DNA of 64,000 nt. It comes from Archaeoglobus sp. JdFR-37. GTDB taxonomy: Archaea > Halobacteriota > Archaeoglobi > Archaeoglobales > Archaeoglobaceae. The notes beneath the pieces are model-generated. The model did no database searches, was not told the DNA's origin, and was given only the letters and a program-made list of their open reading frames with translations. Both the position numbers and the translations under genes were made by a program. Positions 1 to 8,622 of this stretch are shown one piece after another. Numbering within the stretch: the stretch's first letter is position 1; the number at the start of each line of letters is the position of its first letter. The DNA lies in NCBI GenBank assembly GCA_002010215.1, contig MTMY01000004.1, positions 62,001 through 126,000 on the forward strand, in the 5' to 3' direction.

Positions 1-146
1 TATTTTTATCTTTTGGTTGACTTTTTCTTAAGGTTCTTGAGGGGGTTTTGTTTGTCATTTTTGTGACTTTAGATGTTCGGCTTACATCTTTGCTCTTCCC
101 AACCAGCCCTTCTTCTTGATAAACCTTTGGAAACCTCCTTATCCTA

Positions 147-1073
147 TCACCTGACTCTTTCAAACCTCACAACGTCATTCACGTCATTCAGTACTGATCT
201 CACATATCCCTTCCCTTCAAGATACTTGAGACACGCCAGCGTCTCACTTAAAGCCAGCAGTTTGTCCCACTGGTTTAATTTCTCGAAACTCTTCCCGTTC
301 CACCTTATTCTGCTGGCAATATCCACCAAATTCCCTTCACTCTCTGTCAATTCAAGAACCTCGTTTATTCTGCTCTCGTAATGATTCAAAAGCTGTTCAA
401 TTCTTCTCTCGGGATTTTTAATCACATTCTCGTGAGCAGGATAGGCTACATCTACCTCCAGCCCCAGAACCTTTTTTAGGCTTTGAAGGTGAGATGCCAG
501 GGGATTTGCCTCATAACCCGGATAAAAGCCGACATGGGTTGTTGTCTCGCTGAGAATCAGGTCTCCTGAAAAAAGAACCTTTTCTTCTGGCAGATAGTAG
601 CAGCAGTGGCCGGGAGAGTGGCCCGGGGTGTGGATGCAGAGCATCCCCGATATTTCCTGCAGATCTCCCACGTATTTGAGATTCATCTTGCCCCCTATTC
701 TCTCTCCAAACCCCCTCAGCTCACTGAACATTTCCATGAACTGATGGATGAAATGCTTGGGAATACCGAACCTCTCAGTCCAGGCTTTATAGATGTCAGC
801 GAAAAGGTCGGAGATGTAGAGCTTTAGAAAGGGCTCTTCAAGGGGATGAAGATATGACTCAATTCCACTGAAAGCAGCACCCACGTGGTCAATGTGATGA
901 TGAGTCAGAAGGATACGCCTGGGTCTGAGTTCGAGCACCTCCTTAATGTGGTGCGGGCTGCAGAAGCCAGCATCAATTGCTGTATTTCCGGAATCTTTAT
1001 CGACAACCAGATAAATGTTAATCTTATCTGCCTGTGCAATCGGAACTTCAAATGAAAAAGATTCGATATGCAT
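147..1073 (-). CDS. MBL-fold metallo-hydrolase
   Basis: Metallo-beta-lactamase fold hydrolase of about 308 residues. The zinc motif THHHIDHVG lies near residue 75 and a second metal motif, HTPGHSPGH, near 150; both are visible. The last 90 residues look like the small helical or winged-helix tail of the LACTB2/glyoxalase-II-like subgroup. Soluble and probably a thioester or phosphodiester hydrolase; the substrate cannot be read from the sequence. I take the ATG at 1073 as the start; an in-frame GTG at 1091 is the alternative. It follows the redox cassette on the same strand with a 74-base gap, so it may be co-transcribed. Bases 1-146 downstream hold no convincing gene. Confidence 0.85.
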   Translation of the reverse strand: MHIESFSFEVPIAQADKINIYLVVDKDSGNTAIDAGFCSPHHIKEVLELRPRRILLTHHHIDHVGAAFSGIESYLHPLEEPFLKLYISDLFADIYKAWTERFGIPKHFIHQFMEMFSELRGFGERIGGKMNLKYVGDLQEISGMLCIHTPGHSPGHCCYYLPEEKVLFSGDLILSETTTHVGFYPGYEANPLASHLQSLKKVLGLEVDVAYPAHENVIKNPERRIEQLLNHYESRINEVLELTESEGNLVDIASRIRWNGKSFEKLNQWDKLLALSETLACLKYLEGKGYVRSVLNDVNDVVRFERVR

Positions 1074-1147
1074 ATCCCGGTTCTCTCTCACCTCTGCTTA
1101 AAAAGTTTCTTGACTTGGCTTCACGCTTAACTACACTTAACGACCGC

Positions 1148-1747
1148 TCAACGACATTTTAAAAACAGCTTGACCAAAAACTTATTAACTTCATAAAGTG
1201 GAGTGCCATAAATTTCCTCTATCCTTGCAACACTCCTACCGCATCCAGAGAATGGGCTTATTATCCCGGCACCCTTCAGCTCTGCAATAATAACCCCGCC
1301 ATCTTTTCCATAATCCTCAGAAATAGCAGTTATTTCGCTTCCTGAAATAAAATATCCTTTTCTGCTCTCAACAACCCTCTTTACAATTTCAAGCATCGTT
1401 TCGCTATCTTCACCTATCCTATCATAATACTTTTTCACGGCATCCTCCCAGCTTGCTTTTCCGTTCCTGAGCTCCGAAAAGAAAATTCTCAGGAAATACG
1501 GGATTTCAAGAGAGCCAAGAGCTACCACCCTCATACCCCACGCCAAGGAATCTTTTTGAGACTCAATGGGAAAGGCCAACCTTTCACCCTCAAGAAGTAG
1601 AAGAAGTTCTTCATCCAACTCATCTAGAGATATTATACCGCCGGAGTGCTTAATCAGAAGCTCCAGTCCCTTATAAGCGTAATAATCCCCGCCTAAAAGC
1701 TCCGCAATATCCTTCAATCCATAATAACAAGGGCTCCGTAAGGACAT
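1148..1747 (-). CDS. Uncharacterised protein, last gene of redox cassette
   Basis: A protein of about 200 residues that I do not recognise. It is mostly helical with acidic stretches and two hydrophobic patches, and has no signal peptide or cysteine cluster. The C-terminal part could be winged-helix-like. The start is uncertain: the ATG at 1747 overlaps the ferredoxin gene by 34 bases, while a TTG at 1717 would make a TTGA overlap with the ferredoxin stop, a coupling also seen elsewhere in this window. Tight coupling to ferredoxin, HTH, radical SAM and thioredoxin genes suggests a role in the same process, perhaps as target or partner of the radical SAM enzyme (inference only). Confidence 0.6.
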   Translation of the reverse strand: MSLRSPCYYGLKDIAELLGGDYYAYKGLELLIKHSGGIISLDELDEELLLLLEGERLAFPIESQKDSLAWGMRVVALGSLEIPYFLRIFFSELRNGKASWEDAVKKYYDRIGEDSETMLEIVKRVVESRKGYFISGSEITAISEDYGKDGGVIIAELKGAGIISPFSGCGRSVARIEEIYGTPLYEVNKFLVKLFLKCR

Positions 1748-1902
1748 GCTTCCACGCATTTCCGGCAGCCTTCATCTCCGTACTCCCTGCACTTCCCCTC
1801 ATCTATCTTCACAACCTTGCCCCCATTCCGTAGTATGGCATCTGCTGGACATACTTGGCTGCATCTCCCGCATCCCTGGCAGCTCAGTACAGCTATAGCC
1901 AC
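1714..1902 (-). CDS. Small 2[4Fe-4S] ferredoxin
   Basis: A ferredoxin of 62 residues. Two cluster motifs are visible: CQGCGRCSQVCP near the N terminus and a longer-spaced second set, CREYGDEGCRKCVEACP. Electron carrier, cytoplasmic. I choose the GTG at 1902, which follows a GGGGGTGG Shine-Dalgarno and overlaps the HTH stop by 10 bases, over the longer reading from 1959 that would lie inside the HTH gene. The middle position of the cassette suggests it is the dedicated electron donor of the neighbouring radical SAM enzyme. The insertion in the second motif (C-x7-C-x2-C) is a common 2[4Fe-4S] variant. Confidence 0.85.
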   Translation of the reverse strand: MAIAVLSCQGCGRCSQVCPADAILRNGGKVVKIDEGKCREYGDEGCRKCVEACPYGALVIMD

Positions 1903-2267
1903 ACTTCCACCCCCTTTCTGGAGAATTCCCTTATTGTTTCCTTTATCCTCCGATACCACACCTCAAGCATTCTCTCCATGTCTTCAGCCACAGCATCAGG
2001 AGGTATGGGGCGATATATGTAGTAATAACCGCCGCTACCAAGGACTCTCTTTTCTCTGGTTGCAACACCGCTCACAACCAGCTTTTGCAGTGATTTGTAA
2101 ACCGCATTCTCACCCCTGTTTACCTCACTGCTTATCTCTTCAATCCTCGCCTCCTTTTTTCTGAGCAGAGTGCTGTAGATAGCTATATCTACTTCATTGA
2201 GTCCGTAAAAACATTCAAGGATGTTCTCACACGAGAGATTCGAAATCATTTCCCTTATCCCTTTCAT
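1893..2267 (-). CDS. TrmB-type HTH regulator (DNA-binding domain only)
   Basis: A protein of 124 residues with a winged helix near residues 20-85. It resembles the N-terminal domain of TrmB/sugar-specific archaeal regulators (IYSTLLRKKEARIEEISSEV, then ENAVYKSLQKLVVSGVA). The usual C-terminal effector domain is missing; only a short amphipathic helix follows. Its ATG overlaps the radical SAM stop as ATGA, so it is translationally coupled. It probably regulates this cassette. Length and position argue for a small dedicated regulator, not a truncated gene. Confidence 0.75.
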   Translation of the reverse strand: MKGIREMISNLSCENILECFYGLNEVDIAIYSTLLRKKEARIEEISSEVNRGENAVYKSLQKLVVSGVATREKRVLGSGGYYYIYRPIPPDAVAEDMERMLEVWYRRIKETIREFSRKGVEVWL

Positions 2268-3040
2268 TTTATCACCTGCTCACCTATTACCTTCTCTTTT
2301 CTTCCTCCACCCTCTAACACAACCCTTTTCTCACCGGTAAGGACGACCCTCTCCGCAAAATTTACGGCGATGTCTGCTAGCTTTATCAGATACTCGAAGT
2401 CGGGCTTTTTAATTTTGAATTCACTGAATTCCCCAGATTCTCTATCCCACTTCGGGTTTGAGAGGAATTGATACAGCATTATCTCATTCACTTTCCCAAC
2501 TCTTTCAAGAGCTTTTTCAAGACTCTGCTTGGTGACAAATCCCGGAATAACTCGTATCCAGAGTTTTATTTTCTTTTCTCTCTTTCTGGCAATTTCAATG
2601 CTCTTGAGCAGATTTCCAGCATATTTTGCTGCTCTTTCCCGATCCAGTCCAGTGAGTTTTGATAGATTATCAGTATCATCGAATTCCGCTTTAAGCTCAA
2701 AAACGAATTTTGAAACAAATTGCAAAAGTTCTTCGATAACGTCAGGAAGCATTCCGTCTGTTTTGAGAGTTATGCTCTTTCCATTATGGTACAGTTTTTC
2801 AAGGAGCTGTTTCAGTTCCTTTTTCTGAACTGTAGGCTCTGCTCCACCTATGTAGACACTTTCACATTCACCTAACTTTTCCACAATTTCGTCCACGCTT
2901 AAATCTCTATGTTCTTGAAATAAATGAACACAATAGGGGCAGCGGAGGTTGCAGAAAGCCACCTCAACCCTGCACCGCCCCACTTTTATGACCTTCATTG
3001 CCTCAATGCCTAATCTCCTGATTGCTTCACTGTACCTCAC
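2264..3040 (-). CDS. Radical SAM protein (activase-like)
   Basis: A radical SAM enzyme of 258 residues with the CxxxCxxC cluster motif (FCNLRCPYC, near residue 30) and a GGAEPT motif near 67, corresponding to the GGE SAM-binding segment. Size and layout resemble pyruvate-formate-lyase-activase-like archaeal proteins, without an extra ferredoxin domain. The start is GTG at 3040, overlapping the thioredoxin stop as GTGA. Its neighbours are a thioredoxin, an HTH protein, a ferredoxin and an unknown protein, so a redox-coupled maturation or activation role is plausible. The substrate is unknown. No glycyl radical enzyme is encoded in this window. Confidence 0.8.
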   Translation of the reverse strand: MRYSEAIRRLGIEAMKVIKVGRCRVEVAFCNLRCPYCVHLFQEHRDLSVDEIVEKLGECESVYIGGAEPTVQKKELKQLLEKLYHNGKSITLKTDGMLPDVIEELLQFVSKFVFELKAEFDDTDNLSKLTGLDRERAAKYAGNLLKSIEIARKREKKIKLWIRVIPGFVTKQSLEKALERVGKVNEIMLYQFLSNPKWDRESGEFSEFKIKKPDFEYLIKLADIAVNFAERVVLTGEKRVVLEGGGRKEKVIGEQVIK

Positions 3041-3366
3041 TGCACTGCAACGATTTTTTCAAGAGCCTTTTCAATCTCTTTCCTGACAACGCTTTCCGGC
3101 ATTGCTCCTATGAAACTTCCCACCACTTCACCCTTATAGAAGATCAGCACCGTGGGAATGCTGAATATTGCGAAATCCATGGCTATCTGGGGGTTCTCGT
3201 CTGTATTGAGCTTTGCAAATTCCACATTGCTGAACTCCTTTTCAAGCTTTTCAAGCACTGGCTGTAACAACCTGCATGGCATGCACCAGTCAGCATAGAA
3301 GTCTACCACTACCAGCTTATCCTTGTTTATCTCCTGATGGAAATTTTCCTGGTTAAGCACCTTCAC
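3037..3366 (-). CDS. trxA: Thioredoxin
   Basis: Classical thioredoxin of 109 residues: VDFYADWCMPC active site near residue 32, a cis-proline loop at SIPTVLIF and GAMPESV near the C terminus. The redox pair is CMPC instead of CGPC, a common archaeal variant. Cytoplasmic disulfide reductase. The stop overlaps the radical SAM start (GTGA), tying the two together; a glutaredoxin-like gene lies 35 bases upstream. Confidence 0.9.
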   Translation of the reverse strand: MKVLNQENFHQEINKDKLVVVDFYADWCMPCRLLQPVLEKLEKEFSNVEFAKLNTDENPQIAMDFAIFSIPTVLIFYKGEVVGSFIGAMPESVVRKEIEKALEKIVAVQ

Positions 3367-3401
3367 TCATCTCACCTCCTTTAATTTTCTCTTCTCTCTT
3401 C

Positions 3402-3665
3402 TCAGTTTTCCCTAAACATCGAAACTACATTTCTCAACTCAGCCAGAGTTGGAACGCCGAGCATGACATATCTGTCATTCACTATTATGGCCGGCACTCC
3501 GCTTATTCCGAATCTTCTGGCTTCTCTCAACCCTTCCTCTGTCGCAACGCTCAGCTCCATCGCCAGAACATCTTTCTCTTCCTCTACAAACCTCCTCACA
3601 ACTTCACTTGCCATGGGACAGTACGGGCAGGTTGGAGAGGTCAGCAACTTGAGCATCACCACCAT
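3402..3665 (-). CDS. Glutaredoxin-like thioredoxin-fold protein
   Basis: A small thioredoxin-fold protein of about 87 residues with redox motif CPYC near the N terminus (TSPTCPYCP) and the cis-proline segment ISGVPAIIVND. This matches the archaeal MJ0307-type small redoxin family. The start is taken at ATG 3665; ATG 3656 is also possible, both behind GGTGG-like purine runs. Probably the first gene of the redox cassette and a partner of the downstream thioredoxin. Confidence 0.8.
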   Translation of the reverse strand: MVVMLKLLTSPTCPYCPMASEVVRRFVEEEKDVLAMELSVATEEGLREARRFGISGVPAIIVNDRYVMLGVPTLAELRNVVSMFREN

Positions 3666-3748
3666 ATCCACCACCAGATATTCCTGATACCTCAACATAT
3701 AAAAGCCTACATCGGTTTTTCCAAAAACGGTAAAAACCGTTCAACAAC

Positions 3749-4159
3749 TTAACCCTTTTCAACAATGCACCCAAGTTCCTCAAGTTTTCTTATCGCCTTG
3801 AGAACATCCTTTTCTTTAACAAGGATGTGATCGGTGGAATAAGAAGAAATCACAAAAATGCTGATTCCCTCTTCCGCAAGAGCTCCAGAAACTCTAGCAA
3901 GAAATCCCACCAATTCGAAGGGTAAAATGGTATCAAAGGTTAGAATTCTCCAGTTTCTTTCAACCTCTATAATGTCCTCTTCATTAATTTCGGATTGAAT
4001 TATGGATTGATCAATGACAACAGTGATTTCTCTTCCATCCTGGATGACTGCAAAGGCATTTGATGGACTTCTTTTGGATTTTACAATGGCAAAACTTTCT
4101 TTCCGAACATGGACTTTACAATTCTTGAGGAAGTTTTCCGGCAACATTGATTTTACCAT
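3749..4159 (-). CDS. ACT-domain protein
   Basis: A protein of 136 residues whose C-terminal half (about residues 70-130) matches the CASTOR/ACT_7-type ACT domain, with a segment FELVGFLARVSGALAEEGIS typical of these amino-acid sensor folds. No catalytic domain is attached, so it is probably a free-standing small-molecule sensor or modulator. The ligand cannot be told. It is a single gene with no close operon partners. Confidence 0.7.
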   Translation of the reverse strand: MVKSMLPENFLKNCKVHVRKESFAIVKSKRSPSNAFAVIQDGREITVVIDQSIIQSEINEEDIIEVERNWRILTFDTILPFELVGFLARVSGALAEEGISIFVISSYSTDHILVKEKDVLKAIRKLEELGCIVEKG

Positions 4160-4184
4160 TTAATCCATAATAATTTAATAAAGT

Positions 4185-5249
4185 TTATGAGTAAATGGTC
4201 AAAATATCTCCATCTTCCAGAATGTGCTCCAAGCCCACTCGCTGCCCCCCAAACCTGACGCTTTTGCCCCACACCTTCGCATATCTGAAGTTCTCTAGCA
4301 TGTCACGATGCAGTTTCTTACAAACATCCTCCACCCTTGCCCCTCTACGCATTATCAGTGGTTCATCCATATCCGGTTTCCCGCCGGGAGGTTTGAGGTA
4401 TATACGGATGAATTCAAGCTTTTCATAGATTTTTTCCACCAGAAGATCCAGATTTATCTTCTTTTCAGCTGACACAGGTATTGTAGTGTCCGGAATTTCC
4501 ACTTCTGGCATCAAATCTATTTTGTTTACCACAGTGAGAGAAGGGATGTAGACCCTGTTCCCCATAATGGCATCGATCAGCCGGTCTATGGTTATGTCCT
4601 CCCTCAAGAGGACATCGGCATTGTGGATTCTGTACTCTCTCAAAACTTCCATGATTGTAGCCTCATCTATGCTGAGTGGGACGGTAGATGTTATTTTGAT
4701 TCCACCCCTGTCTTTCTTCTTGATGATGACTTCCGGAGGTTTCTCGTTTAGCCTTATACCACCCTCATAAAGCTCTTTCTTCAGAATATCTATGTGGTGA
4801 AAGTTGAAAACATCTGTAACGATCACAATCATGTCAGCGGTTCTTATCGCCGAGATAATCTCCCTACCCCTTCCTCTGCCTCTTGCCGCCCCCTCTATGA
4901 GTCCAGGCACGTCAACAATCTGTATCTTTGCCCCTTTATATTCCAGCATGCCCGGAATGGGTTTGAGGGTTGTGAAATTGTAGTCCGCCACCTCGCTTTT
5001 TGCTCCAGTCAGAGCGTTGAGAAGTGTTGACTTTCCAACTGAAGGATAGCCCACCAAGACAACTGTTGCGTCTCCTTCTTTCTTGATGGAGAAGACCGCC
5101 CCACTCTTCTTCTTCCTCTGCTTTTCAGCCTCCTCCCTGAGTCTAGCAAGTTTCGCTTTCAGCCTGCCAATGTGGTGCTCAGTAGCCTTATTGTAAGGAG
5201 TTCGCTTAATCTCTTCCTCCAGCTGCTTTATCTGCTCCGCAATGTCCAT
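4185..5249 (-). CDS. DRG-family GTP-binding protein
   Basis: A protein of 354 residues of the developmentally regulated GTP-binding (DRG/Obg-related) family. Visible are an N-terminal basic helical segment, Walker A GYPSVGKST near residue 67, G3 DVPGL, NKID specificity motif near 240, and a C-terminal TGS domain (about residues 275-354, ending in GDILTIYS). Length is typical of archaeal DRG. A cytoplasmic, ribosome-associated GTPase by family knowledge. Confidence 0.92.
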   Translation of the reverse strand: MDIAEQIKQLEEEIKRTPYNKATEHHIGRLKAKLARLREEAEKQRKKKSGAVFSIKKEGDATVVLVGYPSVGKSTLLNALTGAKSEVADYNFTTLKPIPGMLEYKGAKIQIVDVPGLIEGAARGRGRGREIISAIRTADMIVIVTDVFNFHHIDILKKELYEGGIRLNEKPPEVIIKKKDRGGIKITSTVPLSIDEATIMEVLREYRIHNADVLLREDITIDRLIDAIMGNRVYIPSLTVVNKIDLMPEVEIPDTTIPVSAEKKINLDLLVEKIYEKLEFIRIYLKPPGGKPDMDEPLIMRRGARVEDVCKKLHRDMLENFRYAKVWGKSVRFGGQRVGLEHILEDGDILTIYS

Positions 5250-5359
5250 CCTGGCTGAAGAAAGCTGGAAGAATAAAAAATGTTTTCTGTTTCAGGATGT
5301 GATGAGTTGGTGAATGTTAAATAATCGAATCGCTGAACTTGAGCTTGAATCCCAGAACG

Positions 5360-6289
5360 TTAGACCTCTCCAAACTCTTTAAGCTCATCCTCCTTGGGCA
5401 AACCGGCTCTGGCTCCGACTTTCTTGATGTTCATAGCAGCCACCAGATTGCCGAGCTTGCCGCACTCCTCCAGGCTTTTCCCTTTCAGATAACCATATAG
5501 GAAACCTGCATTAAATGCATCTCCGGCGCCGGTGCTGTCAACCGCCTCTACACTGTATGCGGGAACCGTGTACTCCTTCTTTCCGTCAAAGATGTAACAT
5601 CCCTCTTCACCAAGCTTAATCACCACAACATCCACCCCCATAGTCACAAGCTCATGGGCAGATGTAATGTAATCCATCCCCGTAAGAAGCTCTATCTCCC
5701 TTCTGTTTGGCAGAAAAACCGTTGTATTCTTAAGGATGTCTTTGAGGTCGCCCATACCCCTCTCAACATATATCATGCCTGGGTCAAAACTTACCTGAAT
5801 ATCCAGCTCGTTTACAAGCTTTTTCTGGCTGATAAAGGAATCCTCACCATTCTTACATATGAAGGAAGTTAGATGCATCAGTCTGAAACGTGATACGTAA
5901 TCCACATCGATCTCCTCATACCTGATGGTGTCATTAACACCTGGATCAACCAAGATGGCTCTGTTCCCATCCCTGTCAACAAAAATCATGGCTGTTCCAC
6001 TTCTACCTTCAGCCCTTATGATGGTCTTAGTATCCACACCTTCGTTGATGAAGTCTTTGAGCAGAAAATCGCCATCAGAATCGCTGCCTACTTTGCCGAT
6101 GTACGACGCTTTCAAACCCAGCCTCGAAAGGCCGACGATTGTGTTGGCTGCACTGCCGCCAGGATGGAACTCAACTGAGAGAACGAACCCCTCTTCATCT
6201 TTACCCGGAATCTTATCCACCATGTATATCTTATCAAGATTTATGGCCCCAAAACCTATTACATCAAATTCATCCGCCATTCCTACCAT
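5360..6289 (-). CDS. PfkB-family carbohydrate/nucleoside kinase
   Basis: Ribokinase-fold kinase of 309 residues. The N-terminal PfkB signature GGSAANT is near residue 45, and the anion-hole and catalytic-base motif DSTGAGDAFNAGF near 255. Substrate unresolved: sugar, sugar phosphate or nucleoside. The ATG at 6289 follows GGTGG; a second ATG lies three codons in. It lies 13 bases after a HAD phosphatase-like gene on the same strand, so a kinase/phosphatase pair is plausible. Confidence 0.85.
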   Translation of the reverse strand: MVGMADEFDVIGFGAINLDKIYMVDKIPGKDEEGFVLSVEFHPGGSAANTIVGLSRLGLKASYIGKVGSDSDGDFLLKDFINEGVDTKTIIRAEGRSGTAMIFVDRDGNRAILVDPGVNDTIRYEEIDVDYVSRFRLMHLTSFICKNGEDSFISQKKLVNELDIQVSFDPGMIYVERGMGDLKDILKNTTVFLPNRREIELLTGMDYITSAHELVTMGVDVVVIKLGEEGCYIFDGKKEYTVPAYSVEAVDSTGAGDAFNAGFLYGYLKGKSLEECGKLGNLVAAMNIKKVGARAGLPKEDELKEFGEV

Positions 6290-6302
6290 ATTACCACCTA
6301 TA

Positions 6303-7343
6303 TTACCCCAAAGTGCCTGCTTCTCCCCTCACCTTCCTCCTCATCTCCTCAGATTTGATGCAGATATCCTGCCAGTGGATGTCCTCATAAATGTCCTCAT
6401 ACCAGTAAAATTCCGCTCTTCCAGCCACTTTTTCAGTCAGTTCATCAGGCTCATCAAGCTTACCCTGCAACCTGGCAAGCTCCACAACAGCGTCTCGTCC
6501 CTGTTTGAAGAATAAATCCACCACCGTTGCCTCCGCCCAGGCTGTTTCTGAGATTATGAAAAGGTTGGAGTGCTCTAACGCATACTCATTCCCGTTGAAG
6601 GATGCAGCAATCCCTCCCATGTCTTTGACCCACTGGAGCATGGCATAATCCGATATGCTGTCCCCGATGACAATAAGTTTGTCTGCAGAAATTCTGTGCT
6701 TGAAAGCATACTTTTTGACAATTTCAAGCTTTCTTTTCCCCCCAATGGCTCTCACGTCATTCAGAACTGCTCCAGAGCACCTTTTAGGCATCTCCTCCCA
6801 GAAGAGCCTGTCCAGATATTCCACAGCTTCCCTGGCATCATCCGATATCATTGAATTTTCGATTTCTATCTGTGGGAGTGATGCTATGATATCCACCTGA
6901 TCCAGCAACCATTTACGCTCCCCCCTATCCATTGAGTATTTCTCAGGGTCGAAGGTGGTGCCATGCAGATGCTCCGATATGCCCAGCATCCCGGCAGTCC
7001 TCTCAAGATAAGCTGAATAGCTTGTGGAGATGACGACAGGAGTGTAACGTTTCAGCAGCCACTGCATCGCTTCAAAAGCATCGGGAACGAAGGTGGCAAT
7101 CTTCTCGCTCAGCTGGTACAGCTCTTCCGTTGTCACTTCTGCAGCAACTAGGAAGGGTGCCAGCAATCTGAGCGTATCGCCAGCTTCATAATCCTCCTTT
7201 TTGACAACATACGCTAGATAATCGTCGTACTGACTGAGCCTCCTGAAGAACTCATAATTGTTCAGAAAGGCTAGAGCAGCTTCATAGGCGAAATCTGTGG
7301 TTATCCACGGCCCTTCCCAGTCTGTAAAGAAAATATCCTTCAC
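6303..7343 (-). CDS. HAD-like protein (archaeal COG4030/EhaR type)
   Basis: A protein of 346 residues with HAD motif I written FTDWEGPW near the N terminus and a motif IV VIGDSISDYAML near residue 225. The architecture fits an archaeal family annotated as energy-converting hydrogenase A subunit R or uncharacterised HAD. The second acidic position of motif I is Glu (DxE instead of DxD). There are no Eha hydrogenase genes here, so the hydrogenase label is not supported by context. Immediately upstream of the PfkB kinase. Confidence 0.75.
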   Translation of the reverse strand: MKDIFFTDWEGPWITTDFAYEAALAFLNNYEFFRRLSQYDDYLAYVVKKEDYEAGDTLRLLAPFLVAAEVTTEELYQLSEKIATFVPDAFEAMQWLLKRYTPVVISTSYSAYLERTAGMLGISEHLHGTTFDPEKYSMDRGERKWLLDQVDIIASLPQIEIENSMISDDAREAVEYLDRLFWEEMPKRCSGAVLNDVRAIGGKRKLEIVKKYAFKHRISADKLIVIGDSISDYAMLQWVKDMGGIAASFNGNEYALEHSNLFIISETAWAEATVVDLFFKQGRDAVVELARLQGKLDEPDELTEKVAGRAEFYWYEDIYEDIHWQDICIKSEEMRRKVRGEAGTLG

Positions 7344-7487
7344 ATTGCATTGGCTGCAGAAGATGGTTAAAAATTTTTGGAAGCCTTAGTTGTGCTCTTG
7401 AGATTAAGTCTAATCCACATTTAAATAATTCTTAGCCAGAACCTGAACACCGATAAATGCTATTTAGGATTATGCGAATCCTCTTAC

Positions 7488-8387
7488 GTGAATCTGCTAA
7501 AACCATACGGCGAAATTGACGTGCTGAACCTCTACAGCAAAATTGCCCCATATCTAATGGACTTTCTCAAAGGAAGAGAGATTGCCAGTAAAACGTGGAT
7601 TCCCAAGTCAAAAATTCCATACTTCCTAAACAGAGCTGGTAAGCTGGGAGAGCTGTGGATTGAAGATTTCCAGCAAATCAATGAAGAATTTTTGAGGTTA
7701 AGAGTAAAGCATCACCTCAGCGAGGTCAGAAACATGTTGAGCGAGAGGCAGATATTGCTGTGGAGATACTTCGTGCCCAGGAAATACTCTGAGTTCTTTT
7801 ACGCCACCAACGGAGAGGGAGAGGGAAAGCCAATTGGCAGAATATTCATTGACATAGACCGCACCAATCTTTCCGCCGAGAAGTCACTGGAAGTGGTAAG
7901 GCTTCTTCTGGAAATGATGGAAACCCAGAAAGAAGAGGACGATGAGTTCCACGAGCTCGTGAAATCGGTTGCAGTTTACTGGACAGGTTCCAGCTTCCAC
8001 ATCTATCTCTTTCTCACTTCACCGCAGCCTCCCGAATTTTATGCTGAGAAAGTCCAGTTTCACAGCAGAGGTGTTCTTTTCAAATCCTGGACAGACCTGT
8101 GGGTGGAAAGAGTCAAAAATAAGGTGGATTTTAAAGTTTCAGGTGGGCATGAGAAGAAAAAGGATCACATAGTAATCGACCCATCTCAGACTCCAAGCGG
8201 GAAGCTTGCCCGGGTGCCTTTGGGCTGCCTCCACATCAGGAATTTCGAGCCAGACGGCGTAAGTCTGCCCCTCAGCGAAGGAATGCTATACGAAGATGGA
8301 ATAGTTGAGTGGCTAAAGAGTGTGACGCCCGAGTACGTTGTAAAACATGCTAGGAAGCTTGCCAAGCATTTGTGGAGTTATATATGA
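7488..8387 (+). CDS. Primase-polymerase-like (AEP superfamily) protein
   Basis: A protein of 299 residues with the three archaeo-eukaryotic primase motifs: D122/D124 in FIDIDRTN, H171 in YWTGSSFHIYLFL, and D231 in HIVIDPSQTPSGKLARVPLG. It is shorter than a replicative PriS and closer in layout to LigD-type or PrimPol-like polymerase domains; no zinc-binding insertion is seen. It probably extends or primes DNA in repair. The start is GTG at 7488. An AT-rich TATA-like segment (cATTTAAATAAtt, about 7418-7431) and a GGATT-n5-AATCC repeat (7467-7481) precede it. An RPA-like gene follows. Confidence 0.7.
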   Translation: MNLLKPYGEIDVLNLYSKIAPYLMDFLKGREIASKTWIPKSKIPYFLNRAGKLGELWIEDFQQINEEFLRLRVKHHLSEVRNMLSERQILLWRYFVPRKYSEFFYATNGEGEGKPIGRIFIDIDRTNLSAEKSLEVVRLLLEMMETQKEEDDEFHELVKSVAVYWTGSSFHIYLFLTSPQPPEFYAEKVQFHSRGVLFKSWTDLWVERVKNKVDFKVSGGHEKKKDHIVIDPSQTPSGKLARVPLGCLHIRNFEPDGVSLPLSEGMLYEDGIVEWLKSVTPEYVVKHARKLAKHLWSYI

Positions 8388-8460
8388 AGGTTTCTTAATA
8401 TCAAAGTTATAGAGTTCTAAACTGGGCTTAAAGTCTCAGTCTTACAATATCTCGCTCTAT

Positions 8461-8622
8461 ATGGTGCCAAACCCCCCAAAATCCTACAACACCTTTTCCC
8501 TGCCAAAACAAAAGAATCAAATAACATCTCTTCTAATCCCATTCATGGAAAGATACGGATTCATCATGCTGCTTTTATCCATTTTAATATCTCTGAGTCT
8601 GCTGAAGGGGTGGATACCTTGA
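8461..8622 (+). CDS. Possible 53-residue membrane protein
   Basis: A short ORF that opens with ATG GTG CCA and ends in a strongly hydrophobic stretch (FIMLLLSILISLSLL) followed by KGWIP. One membrane helix is predicted by eye. Its TGA overlaps the TTG start of the RPA-like gene (TTGA). The overlap and hydrophobicity suggest a real coupled gene. There is no clear Shine-Dalgarno at the ATG, and a second start at 8545 would leave 25 residues. It could be chance in an AT-rich leader. Confidence 0.3.
   Translation: MVPNPPKSYNTFSLPKQKNQITSLLIPFMERYGFIMLLLSILISLSLLKGWIP

Noticed and set aside
5925..6515. Long plus-strand reading frame of 196 codons opposite the PfkB and HAD genes
   Set aside because: It spans the opposite strand of two well-recognised genes and their junction, with no protein-like motifs; a shadow of codon bias.
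6303..7343. Evidence for an Eha-type energy-converting hydrogenase
   Set aside because: Only the EhaR-like HAD family is matched; no hydrogenase subunit is encoded near it.
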